This document shows positions 1 through 5,362 of a stretch of 6,065 bases of DNA, piece by piece. The notes under the pieces are model-generated. The model did no database searches, had not been told where the DNA came from, and was given only the letters and a program-made list of their open reading frames with translations. Positions within the stretch are counted from its first letter, which is position 1, and each line of letters starts with the position of its first letter. The DNA is taken from assembly GCA_900556545.1 (NCBI GenBank), contig USPE01000118.1, positions 1 through 6,065 of the forward strand. Reading direction: 5' to 3'. The translations under genes and the position numbers were made by a program. This DNA is from an uncultured Peptococcaceae bacterium (GTDB lineage Bacteria; Bacillota; Peptococcia; Peptococcales; Peptococcaceae).

Positions 1-653
1 TGGTGGAGGATCTTGCCAAGTGGTCCGGTGTGCCGGTGTGGAACGGCCTGACGGACGCCGACCATCCCACCCAGATCTTAGCGGATCTGATGACCATTGA
101 GGAGCACTGCAAAAAGCCTTTAAACAAGATCAAGGTGGTGTTCCCCGGCGATGTGCGGAACAATATGTGTTATGCCTGGATGTACGGTTGTGCTAAAATG
201 GGCATGCATTTTGTAGGTATTGGTCCAAAGAGCCTGATTGACGGTATTGACCAGAAGGTATTGCAGGATGTACAGCAAATCGCTGCCAAAACTGGCGCTA
301 AAATTGAAATTACTGATGATGTAAAAGCTGTAGAAGGTGCTGATGTTATTTATGGTGATATCTGGGCCTCTATGGGAGAAGAAGATTTGATTCCAGAACG
401 GGTAAAACTGTTAACCCCATACCGGGTGACAGAAGAAATGTTGAAAATGACCAACAATCCCAATGTACTTTATCTGCATTGTCTGCCATCCTTCCATGAT
501 TTCAATACCAAACTGGCTGCTCAATGGAAGGAAAAAGGCGTGGATATTCGTGAAGTTACCGACGAAGTATTCCGCGGTCCTCATTCAGTGGTGTTTGATG
601 AAGCGGAGAATCGGATGCATACGATTAAGGCGGTTATGGTAGCCACTTTATAA
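1..653 (+). CDS. arcB: Ornithine carbamoyltransferase, catabolic (5' end outside window)
   Basis: The enzyme interconverts citrulline plus phosphate with ornithine plus carbamoyl phosphate; in an arginine deiminase operon the catabolic direction is expected, in the cytoplasm. The frame is open from base 3 to TAA at 651-653 and gives 216 residues, about two thirds of the usual ~330, so the N-terminal carbamoyl-phosphate domain lies mostly upstream. Visible family motifs, numbered from the first complete codon: HPTQILAD (21-28), FPGDVRNNM (47-55), the ornithine-loop type DIWASMG (119-125), HCLP (159-162), and the highly conserved C-terminus VFDEAENRMHTIKAVM. The SMG loop favours ornithine over putrescine as substrate. 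The GTG at base 3 is internal, not a start. arcC and an ArcD-like carrier follow, which supports the catabolic role. Third-position GC falls abruptly near base 180 (see findings). An anabolic argF is the main alternative, less likely in this context. Confidence 0.93.
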   Translation, partial: VEDLAKWSGVPVWNGLTDADHPTQILADLMTIEEHCKKPLNKIKVVFPGDVRNNMCYAWMYGCAKMGMHFVGIGPKSLIDGIDQKVLQDVQQIAAKTGAKIEITDDVKAVEGADVIYGDIWASMGEEDLIPERVKLLTPYRVTEEMLKMTNNPNVLYLHCLPSFHDFNTKLAAQWKEKGVDIREVTDEVFRGPHSVVFDEAENRMHTIKAVMVATL

Positions 654-686
654 GTATGAAACATACAAAGTCGCTTTGTTCCACAA

Positions 687-729
687 AAATTTTGCTGCTC
701 TCTTGAATTTAGATGGCAGCAATAAATTT
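687..729 (+). other. Possible mRNA hairpin between arcB and arcC
   Basis: Bases 687-698 pair with 716-721 and 724-729, giving a 12-bp stem interrupted by a two-base bulge (722-723), with loop 699-715. No run of T follows, so a Rho-independent terminator is not supported. In an operon such a hairpin could stabilise the upstream arcB message or mark a processing site. That role is inferred from position only. Confidence 0.35.
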
Positions 730-790
730 GAAAAATCAAATAGCCATATGTTTTTCTGAGTTGTTTGTTCGTTTTGTGTGAAGGAAATTT

Positions 791-985
791 GTGAATTATA
801 CATTGTGTGGAAGTGGTATCTTTTCCTTGAATTCCGAATTAAAGTGGATTGCGGTGTCATTTGTTCTAACTGAGGTGGGCACAGTCCAGACCGAAGGAAA
901 CAAATAAGCTGTTGTCCAATTTATTGAGGAGCGGGCAAAGATACCACAGCAGCACGATACTAAAATTTGGCATAAAGGAGTGTGA
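791..985 (+). pseudogene. Possible decayed small reading frame, unrecognised
   Basis: A GTG at 791, preceded by AAGGA (781-785), opens a 38-codon frame that ends at TAA 905-907. The same frame then continues for 25 more codons to TGA 983-985. The second part has a coding-like composition (it begins AVVQFIEERAK after the stop) and ends 6 bases before the arcC ATG, the spacing normally seen between adjacent operon genes. Restoring the single stop would give about 64 residues. I recognise no family. It may be a short remnant of a gene once present between arcB and arcC, or chance. The evidence is weak, since open frames of this size occur at random. Confidence 0.22.
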
Positions 986-991
986 ACCCAT

Positions 992-1939
992 ATGACAAAA
1001 CCTACAAAAGTAGTGATTGCTTTGGGCGGCAACGCACTGGAGGAGAAAGGGCTGCCGCCCACTTCCCAGTCACAGATGAATGTGGTTGCCAAAACCAGCG
1101 AATATATTGCGCAGCTGAGCAGCAATGGATATGAACTAGCAGTGGTGCATGGCAATGGTCCGCAGGTAGGTCGTATTTTGCTGGCCACAGAAGCTGCAAG
1201 CCATGTGACGCCAGCGCTACCTTTTGATGTTTGCGGCGCTATGAGTCAGGGCTATATTGGCTATCATATTCAGCAGGCGCTGCGCAAATCATTGGAAAAA
1301 AGAAATCGCCATCTGCCGGTAGTAACGGTGATTACTCAGGTAGTGGTAGATGAGCAGGATCCTGCTTTTCAAAATCCAACCAAGCCAATTGGACCTTTTT
1401 ATACCAAAGAGGAAGCTATAGTCTTGGAACAGGAGAAAGGCTATGTTATGAAAGAAGATGCCGGCCGCGGCTGGCGGCGAATGGTAGCTTCGCCGGAACC
1501 GCTGGAGATTGTAGAAATTGACACCATCAAAACCTTATGGAATACGACCATTACCGTAACTTGCGGTGGCGGTGGTGTCCCGGTGGTGCGTAATCAGGAT
1601 GGTTCGCTGCGGGGTGTGGCGGCAGTGATTGACAAGGACCTGGCTGCAGAGCGGTTGGCAGAAGGGATGGAGGCGGACATCCTTATGATTTTAACAGAGG
1701 TAGAACAGGTTTATCTGCATTTTAATCAGCCTGAGCAGAAAGCTCTGGGTGAGATCACCGTTGCCCAAGCTAAACAATATATAGAAGAAGGTCATTTTGC
1801 ACCTGGCAGTATGCTGCCCAAAATGCAGGCTGCCATTCGTTTTGCTGCTTCTAAGCCGGGACGGAAAGCGATGATTACATCTCTGTACAAAGCAGAGGAT
1901 GCGCTGGCCGGCCATACTGGCACTGTGATTGTGGGGTGA
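992..1939 (+). CDS. arcC: Carbamate kinase
   Basis: ArcC transfers the phosphate of carbamoyl phosphate to ADP, giving ATP, CO2 and ammonia; it is the energy-yielding last step of arginine deiminase fermentation and is cytoplasmic. The 315-residue length is typical of the family. Amino-acid kinase fold motifs are all present: GGNA (12-15), HGNGPQVG (53-60), NPTKPIGPFY (128-137), GRGWRRMVASPEP (158-170), the AVIDKDLAA segment (211-219) and the nucleotide-side GSMLPKMQAA (272-281). The ATG is chosen because AAAGGAG (974-980) lies 11 bases upstream and the N-terminus KVVIALGGNAL starts as expected. The stop TGA (1937-1939) is only 4 bases before the start of the transporter gene. Nothing appears missing or truncated. 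Confidence 0.97.
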   Translation: MTKPTKVVIALGGNALEEKGLPPTSQSQMNVVAKTSEYIAQLSSNGYELAVVHGNGPQVGRILLATEAASHVTPALPFDVCGAMSQGYIGYHIQQALRKSLEKRNRHLPVVTVITQVVVDEQDPAFQNPTKPIGPFYTKEEAIVLEQEKGYVMKEDAGRGWRRMVASPEPLEIVEIDTIKTLWNTTITVTCGGGGVPVVRNQDGSLRGVAAVIDKDLAAERLAEGMEADILMILTEVEQVYLHFNQPEQKALGEITVAQAKQYIEEGHFAPGSMLPKMQAAIRFAASKPGRKAMITSLYKAEDALAGHTGTVIVG

Positions 1940-1943
1940 TGAT

Positions 1944-3362
1944 ATGAAAAGCAGAACATTTCGGATGCCAAGCGCATATACCATTCTGTTTTCTATTATC
2001 ATCGTTATGATGATATTGACTTGGATTGTTCCTGCCGGACAGTATGAGTACGTGCAAAACGGCGATGTGGAGCAACCCATTGCTGGTACGTATCATCAAG
2101 TAACCTCAAATGAACAAAATATTTTTGACGTGATTCTGGCTTCGTTTCAAGGTTTTTATGAAGCGGTAGAAATTGCGTTGTTTATATTGATGGTAGGTGG
2201 ATTTTTGGGCGTGGTGATGAAAACCGGTGCGATCAATGCCGGTATTGCCAACGTAATCCGTTTGATGAATGGCCGCGAAAAATTTATGATTCCCATCCTG
2301 ATGACCTTATTTGGTTTGGGCGGCACCAGCTTTGGTATGTGGGAGGAAACCATAGCCTTTTATCCATTATTGCTGCCAGTATTTATTGCCGCAGGATATG
2401 ATTCCATTACGGCAGTATCGGTGATTATGCTGGGTGCCGGGATTGGTACGCTTTGTTCCACGGTGAATCCTTTTGCAACGGGAATTGCTTCCGGGTTTGC
2501 CGGTGTTTCCTTAGGCGACGGATTATTTTTACGTTTGTTTATGTTGGTGGTATTGGAAACGGTGGCCATTACTTATGTGATGCGCTATGCAGCAAAGGTG
2601 CAGGCAAATCCGCAGGCATCTATCGTAGCCAGCCAGTATGAAGAAAATCGGAAACGATTCGCCATTAACTGGGATGACCAGGCCGGTATGGAACTAACCG
2701 GTAAGCGTAAGCTGGCATTGGTGATATTTGCGCTGACCTTTATGCTGATGATCTATTCGGTAATTCCTTTCAGTGATTTGGGCATTACCTTTTTGCCGAC
2801 ACTGGGTTGGTATTTTACTGAGCTTTCCGCATTATTTCTGGTAGCAGGCGTTGTTATAGGGTTTGCGGTACGCATGAAGGAACAGGAGCTGATAGATGGA
2901 TTTGTACAAGGTGCGTCTGAATTGCTGGGTGTTGCCTTTATCATTGCCATTTCCCGCGGGATTACCGTGATTATGAATTCAGGATTTATTACTGATACCA
3001 TTTTGAACTGGGGCGAACAGGCACTGGCGGGCAGTCACTCTATTTTATTTATTATTCTTACCTATTTGCTCTATTTGCCGTTGTCATTCTTGATTCCTTC
3101 CAGCTCCGGTTTGGCTACTTTGTCCATTCCGATTATGGTGCCACTGGGCGAATTTACCAATATCAGCAGTGCATTGATTATTACAGCCTTTCAATCCGCT
3201 TCTGGTCTGGTGAATTTGCTGGCCCCAACCAGTGCTGTAGTAATGGGCGGTTTGGCCGTGGCTCATATTCCTTATGATCGATGGCTGCGTTACATGGTAG
3301 GATTGGTGGCAATTATTTTAGTGCTGACTATGGCATTTTTGGCCGTAGGAGCTGTACTGTAA
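1944..3362 (+). CDS. YfcC/ArcD-family membrane transporter, likely arginine/ornithine exchanger
   Basis: A 472-residue, very hydrophobic protein with about 11-12 membrane segments, for example near residues 11-30, 78-95, 112-130, 155-170, 195-215, 257-275, 293-310, 328-347, 367-388 and 450-470. Family-type features of the YfcC/DcuC-like group are the N-terminal IVPAGQYEY (28-36), the glycine-rich LFGLGGTSFGMWEET (122-136), the LGAGIGTLCSTVNPFATGIA stretch (163-182), LIPSSSGLATL (383-393) and a C-terminal LLAPTSAVVMGG (425-436). In ADI operons members of this group serve as the ArcD-like arginine/ornithine antiporter; substrate here is inferred from arcB-arcC, not read from residues. ATG 1944 is preferred over the upstream in-frame TTG at 1929 because GGGGTGA (1933-1939), formed by the last codons of arcC, is correctly spaced. 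This implies translational coupling. Confidence 0.88.
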   Translation: MKSRTFRMPSAYTILFSIIIVMMILTWIVPAGQYEYVQNGDVEQPIAGTYHQVTSNEQNIFDVILASFQGFYEAVEIALFILMVGGFLGVVMKTGAINAGIANVIRLMNGREKFMIPILMTLFGLGGTSFGMWEETIAFYPLLLPVFIAAGYDSITAVSVIMLGAGIGTLCSTVNPFATGIASGFAGVSLGDGLFLRLFMLVVLETVAITYVMRYAAKVQANPQASIVASQYEENRKRFAINWDDQAGMELTGKRKLALVIFALTFMLMIYSVIPFSDLGITFLPTLGWYFTELSALFLVAGVVIGFAVRMKEQELIDGFVQGASELLGVAFIIAISRGITVIMNSGFITDTILNWGEQALAGSHSILFIILTYLLYLPLSFLIPSSSGLATLSIPIMVPLGEFTNISSALIITAFQSASGLVNLLAPTSAVVMGGLAVAHIPYDRWLRYMVGLVAIILVLTMAFLAVGAVL

Positions 3363-3396
3363 TATATAAATAACAAAAATATAATCAGTTTTTGAG

Positions 3397-3444
3397 AACG
3401 GGAGTAACTGTCGGTGCAGATTGGGCGGTTGCTCCTGTTTTTTT
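3397..3444 (+). terminator. Rho-independent terminator of the arc operon
   Basis: Bases 3397-3412 pair with 3424-3439 through a long stem that includes a few G-U pairs (for example G3400-T3436, T3405-G3431, T3409-G3427, T3411-G3425). The loop is 11 bases (3413-3423) and seven T residues (3438-3444) run along and past the 3' base of the stem. It lies about 35 bases after the transporter stop. It should separate arc transcription from the retron downstream. Confidence 0.88.
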
Positions 3445-3604
3445 GTGAACTGAAATCAGTTGAATAGACAATAAGGATCATAGTAGTATTTTAAGGCTGT
3501 ATGTTTGACTGTGAAAAGGGTTTGCAGAGTTGGTATAGGCAAGACAATTCAGTGCGGTTTTATATGTTTTTTGTAGAATCAGTATGGAATTGTCCCAATA
3601 TTTG
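3445..3604. other. Spacer between arc terminator and retron promoter
   Basis: No gene is supported here. A perfect short palindrome AACTGA-AA-TCAGTT occupies 3448-3461 directly after the terminator; it has no T-run and its role is unknown (possible operator, or a fold-back at the edge of the retron insertion). A TTGACT at 3505-3510 has no -10 hexamer at acceptable spacing. An ATG frame from 3501 runs into the ncRNA and is not considered real. Confidence 0.4.
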
Positions 3605-3613
3605 TGCTACAAT
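3585..3613 (+). promoter_or_regulatory. Extended -10 promoter for the retron ncRNA
   Basis: TGC TACAAT at 3605-3613 is an extended -10 element (TGn plus a 5/6 match hexamer). At 17-base spacing the -35 region is TGGAAT (3585-3590), a poor match, which is compatible with extended -10 promoters. The expected start is around 3619-3621, inside the outer edge of arm a1 of the ncRNA. That coincidence with an independently found RNA boundary supports the call. Confidence 0.65.
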
Positions 3614-3616
3614 AGA

Positions 3617-3809
3617 GAACAACATAGCAGGAACAATAGCAAAACCGATGTTTTTCGGCCCGGTGGCGAGTCGCCGTTGCGGAGCAGTATGCAGTTAAAT
3701 ACAGACCATCCGCTGCTGCAAGGCAGTACTGCACACTTCATGTGTCTTTTAGCTGCCTTTGCGCAGCGTCTGGCATCTTCTTTTTCGTATTGTTCCTGTT
3801 TTGTTGTTT
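3617..3809 (+). ncRNA. Retron msr-msd noncoding RNA (template and primer for msDNA)
   Basis: The ends form an inverted repeat: a1 (3617-3638) pairs with a2 (3788-3809) over 22 positions, with 19 Watson-Crick pairs, 2 G-U and one T-T mismatch (3625/3801); the inner 11 (3628-3638 with 3788-3798) are perfect. Immediately after a1 is A-G-C, placing the predicted branching guanosine at 3639. The msr then has two small hairpins: CCGA/TCGG (3645-3648 with 3655-3658, U-rich loop), and 3661-3668 with 3672-3679. The msd part (about 3680-3787) folds as a long imperfect hairpin: CAGA 3702-3705 with TCTG 3769-3772, then 3711-3726 with 3753-3768 with one bulge on each side, and an apical ACAC/GTGT stem (3733-3736 with 3742-3745). 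This is the architecture used by retron RTs, and a retron-type RT lies downstream. Predicted msDNA starts opposite about 3787 and should be roughly 85-105 nt. Exact ends are inferred. Confidence 0.88.
3702..3772 (+). other. msd hairpin, reverse-transcribed part of the retron RNA
   Basis: The main stem pairs 3711-3716 with 3763-3768, 3718-3719 with 3761-3762, and 3720-3726 with 3753-3759; T3717 and T3760 are bulged. A lower stem, 3702-3705 with 3769-3772, is offset by a five-base bulge (3706-3710). Within the upper part 3723-3732 (GCAGTACTGC) is a perfect 10-base palindrome, which gives an alternative fold or a double-stranded recognition site in the msDNA. Pairing was found by eye, without an energy calculation. 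Confidence 0.72.
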
Positions 3810-3841
3810 GTAAACAAATTTAAGTCGGGAGGTCTTCTCAT

Positions 3842-4234
3842 ATGAAAAAGAAAACAATCGTATTTGTTACGATAGCGGTGTTTATGACGTTGCTATTGTC
3901 CTTTTTTGTAGGGAGCGGGTTTCAGAAGCGGACCGATGTGGCATTATACGATTATTCTTTATCAGAGAATGGGAAAGAATTGACCTTTTACGCTCATGTA
4001 AGCTCGTCTATGGGGTACATACGGGGATTTGCCGATAAAGGCGGCGGTGTTAAGCCGCACTACCTTACTTTTTATGCAACCTTCGGTGGTTTTAATAGTT
4101 CATTTGGGGCCGAAAATCAGTTCACTTTAGAAGTAGACGAGAATGACACAGAGATATATTTCAATCGTGCCGACGGTGGATATGAGCTTGTTCTGCAAAA
4201 GGACGCAGAAACCGGTGAATGGGCAAGGCCATAG
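3842..4234 (+). CDS. Single-anchor membrane or exported small protein; candidate retron accessory
   Basis: The protein has 130 residues. It begins MKKK, followed by one hydrophobic segment (about 5-24) that works as a signal anchor or signal peptide. There is no cysteine, so it is not a lipoprotein. The rest (about 28-130) should lie outside the membrane and looks like a compact beta-rich domain with patterned motifs: SSSMGYIRGF (54-63), YLTFYATFGGFNSSFGA (74-90), EIYFNRADGGYELVLQKD (104-121) and the end TGEW. I have the impression that similar SSMGY/GGfNSs proteins occur as uncharacterised products in Bacillota, but I cannot name a family or function. The start is set by GGGAGG (3827-3832), 9 bases before ATG. 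It sits 33 bases after the retron ncRNA and 113 bases before the RT, with no terminator between, so co-transcription is likely. That position is where several known retrons keep their effector. No enzymatic residues are evident, and cargo unrelated to the retron is a real alternative. Confidence 0.8.
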   Translation: MKKKTIVFVTIAVFMTLLLSFFVGSGFQKRTDVALYDYSLSENGKELTFYAHVSSSMGYIRGFADKGGGVKPHYLTFYATFGGFNSSFGAENQFTLEVDENDTEIYFNRADGGYELVLQKDAETGEWARP

Positions 4235-4347
4235 AGTATGATTGATTTAAGATTTAATATGTAAAGCTGATAGTGTTCAGTATATAAAGAAAAAATTGAT
4301 AACAGTTTATGTATCATGACAAAGCAACAAAAAAGGTGTGATAAGCA
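4235..4347. other. AT-rich gap between small protein and RT
   Basis: 113 bases, strongly AT-rich, without a terminator. A five-base inverted repeat TGATA/TATCA (4297-4301 with 4312-4316) is too short to weigh. No convincing promoter was found: TATAAA (4283-4288) has no partner -35 and TTGATA (4296-4301) no partner -10. The gap is too short and too unstructured to hold a second msr-msd. The RT ribosome site AAGGTG (4333-4338) lies at its end. Confidence 0.45.
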
Positions 4348-5313
4348 ATGCAGTTGACAGACTATATGGAGCAGATTTTGGCATTGGGGTTACTGGCGGA
4401 GAAAGGATGGTCTGCGGAGCAGCAGATTGCTTGCCTGTACAGCTGCAGCAATGCGCCGGAAGTTCATTATTATCCGCTGACTATTACCAAACAAAACGGT
4501 GGACGTCGCAAACTGCTGGTGCCGGATCCTTTGTTAAAAGGGATACAGCAGGCCATTTTGCGAAATGTGTTAGAACGGCAGCCTGTTTCTCCCTATGCGA
4601 TGGCGTATCATAAAGGTGCCGCCATCAGAAAAAATGCTGTGGTTCATCAAGGAAAGCCTATGGTGTTAAAACTGGATATTGCTGATTTCTTTTCTTCTGT
4701 ACTGATTTCTGATGTGTTATCTGCCTGCTTTTCCAGTGGGAATTTTTTGCCGCAGACAGGTATGCTGTTAGCTGGTTTATGTTGTTATCGGGGATATTTG
4801 CCACAGGGTGCGCCTACATCGCCGGCAATTTCCAATCTGGTAATGGCTTCTTTTGATGCATGGCTGGGGGATTGGGGCAAAGAACAGCAGATTAGCTATA
4901 CCCGTTATAGTGATGATTTAATATTTTCCGGTGATTTTGATGCTGGTTTGGTGCAGCGCAGGGTAGAGGGCGCATTGCAGGCACGAGGTTTTTTGTTAAA
5001 TCATAAGAAAACCAGATTGCTACGGGCGGGACAGCAGCAGCTTGTGACCGGTGTTGTGGTGAATGAAAAATTACAGGTGCCGCGAGCATATCGGCGAGCA
5101 GTGCGGCAGGCGCTCTACTATTGTCAGCGATATGGTGTAAGGTCACATTTGGCTAATCAGTTGCAGTTGCCGGAGAATATCATAGAGGATGGACAAGTAA
5201 AAGCATATTTGCACACCTTATTAGGAAAAATAAATTTTATTTTGCAGATTCAGCCGCAGGATGGTGAATGTTTACAGGGACGACAGCAAGTGAAACAATG
5301 GTTGATGGAATAG
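4348..5313 (+). CDS. Retron reverse transcriptase
   Basis: A 321-residue RT that would use the upstream RNA as primer and template to make branched msDNA and keep it bound as a cytoplasmic RNA-DNA-protein complex. Motifs in order: YYPLTITKQNGGRRKLLVPD-like entry region (41-60), NAVVH (96-100, the retron NAxxH of region X), VLKLDIADFF with first catalytic Asp (D110), LPQGAPTSPAISNL (151-164), YTRYSDD with catalytic D189 and D190, GFLLNHKKTRLL (214-225), and VTGVVVN (233-239, the retron VTG of region Y, which contacts the msr), followed by a basic RAYRRAVR thumb (246-253). NAxxH plus VTG separates it from group II intron and DGR enzymes, and there is no maturase or endonuclease domain. Length is normal for retron RTs, so no fused effector is present. 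ATG 4348 is set by AAGGTG (4333-4338). The stop TAG abuts a terminator stem. Confidence 0.95.
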   Translation: MQLTDYMEQILALGLLAEKGWSAEQQIACLYSCSNAPEVHYYPLTITKQNGGRRKLLVPDPLLKGIQQAILRNVLERQPVSPYAMAYHKGAAIRKNAVVHQGKPMVLKLDIADFFSSVLISDVLSACFSSGNFLPQTGMLLAGLCCYRGYLPQGAPTSPAISNLVMASFDAWLGDWGKEQQISYTRYSDDLIFSGDFDAGLVQRRVEGALQARGFLLNHKKTRLLRAGQQQLVTGVVVNEKLQVPRAYRRAVRQALYYCQRYGVRSHLANQLQLPENIIEDGQVKAYLHTLLGKINFILQIQPQDGECLQGRQQVKQWLME

Positions 5314-5362
5314 ATATGAAAAAGAGATTGCCAACACATTGCGGCAATCTCTTTTTCATATC
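5313..5362. terminator. Perfect 20-bp inverted repeat, bidirectional terminator
   Basis: Bases 5313-5332 are the exact reverse complement of 5343-5362, with a 10-base loop (5333-5342). Each arm has a G+C-containing inner part (AGAGATTGCC) and a T5 tract towards its outer end on the strand leaving the stem, so it can end both the RT transcript (+) and the converging ABC-F transcript (-). The stem begins at the last base of the RT stop codon and ends inside the ABC-F stop codon (5361-5363). Confidence 0.9.

Larger units (their letters stand above)
654..991. other. 338-base arcB-arcC spacer with hairpins, no intact gene seen
   Basis: This spacer is long for two genes of one ADI operon. It is AT-rich in its first half and less so after about 840. 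Two inverted repeats are visible. One is ACAAAG/CTTTGT (665-670 with 674-679, loop TCG), just after the arcB stop. The other is larger: AAATTT-TGCTGC (687-698) pairs with GCAGCA (716-721) and AAATTT (724-729), with a two-base bulge and a 17-base loop. Neither is followed by a proper T-run, so they look more like processing or stability hairpins than terminators. A weak promoter-like pair, TTGTGT (774-779) and TATACA (797-802) with 17-base spacing, could give arcC its own transcript, but each hexamer matches consensus poorly. No RNA gene was recognised. Confidence 0.5.

Noticed and set aside
796..1199. Antisense frames over the start of arcC
   Set aside because: They mirror the well supported arcC coding sequence and have no family motifs or ribosome sites.
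1929..1943. TTG at 1929 as the transporter start
   Set aside because: It would overlap arcC and lacks a spaced ribosome site, whereas ATG 1944 has GGGGTGA five bases or so upstream and begins with a typical MKS-basic N-terminus.
3505..3539. TTGACT (3505-3510) with TATAGG (3534-3539) as a promoter
   Set aside because: The spacing is 23 bases, too long for a sigma-70 type promoter; TGC-TACAAT at 3605-3613 is better placed relative to the ncRNA.
3501..3698. 65-codon plus-strand frame and the overlapping 79-codon frame at 3584-3823
   Set aside because: Both run through the promoter and the structured retron RNA, lack convincing ribosome sites and have no protein-like pattern; the inverted repeats explain this region better.
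4235..4347. ncRNA located directly in front of the RT
   Set aside because: Only 113 AT-rich bases with one five-base inverted repeat; no a1/a2 pair or msd-like hairpin.
4338..4613. 91-codon frame overlapping the RT start
   Set aside because: It is another frame of the RT gene; the RT frame carries all catalytic motifs.
4348..5313. RT as part of a group II intron or diversity-generating retroelement
   Set aside because: No maturase or endonuclease domain, no intron domain V/VI fold nearby and no template/variable repeat pair seen; the retron NAxxH and VTG motifs and the a1/a2 RNA fit a retron.
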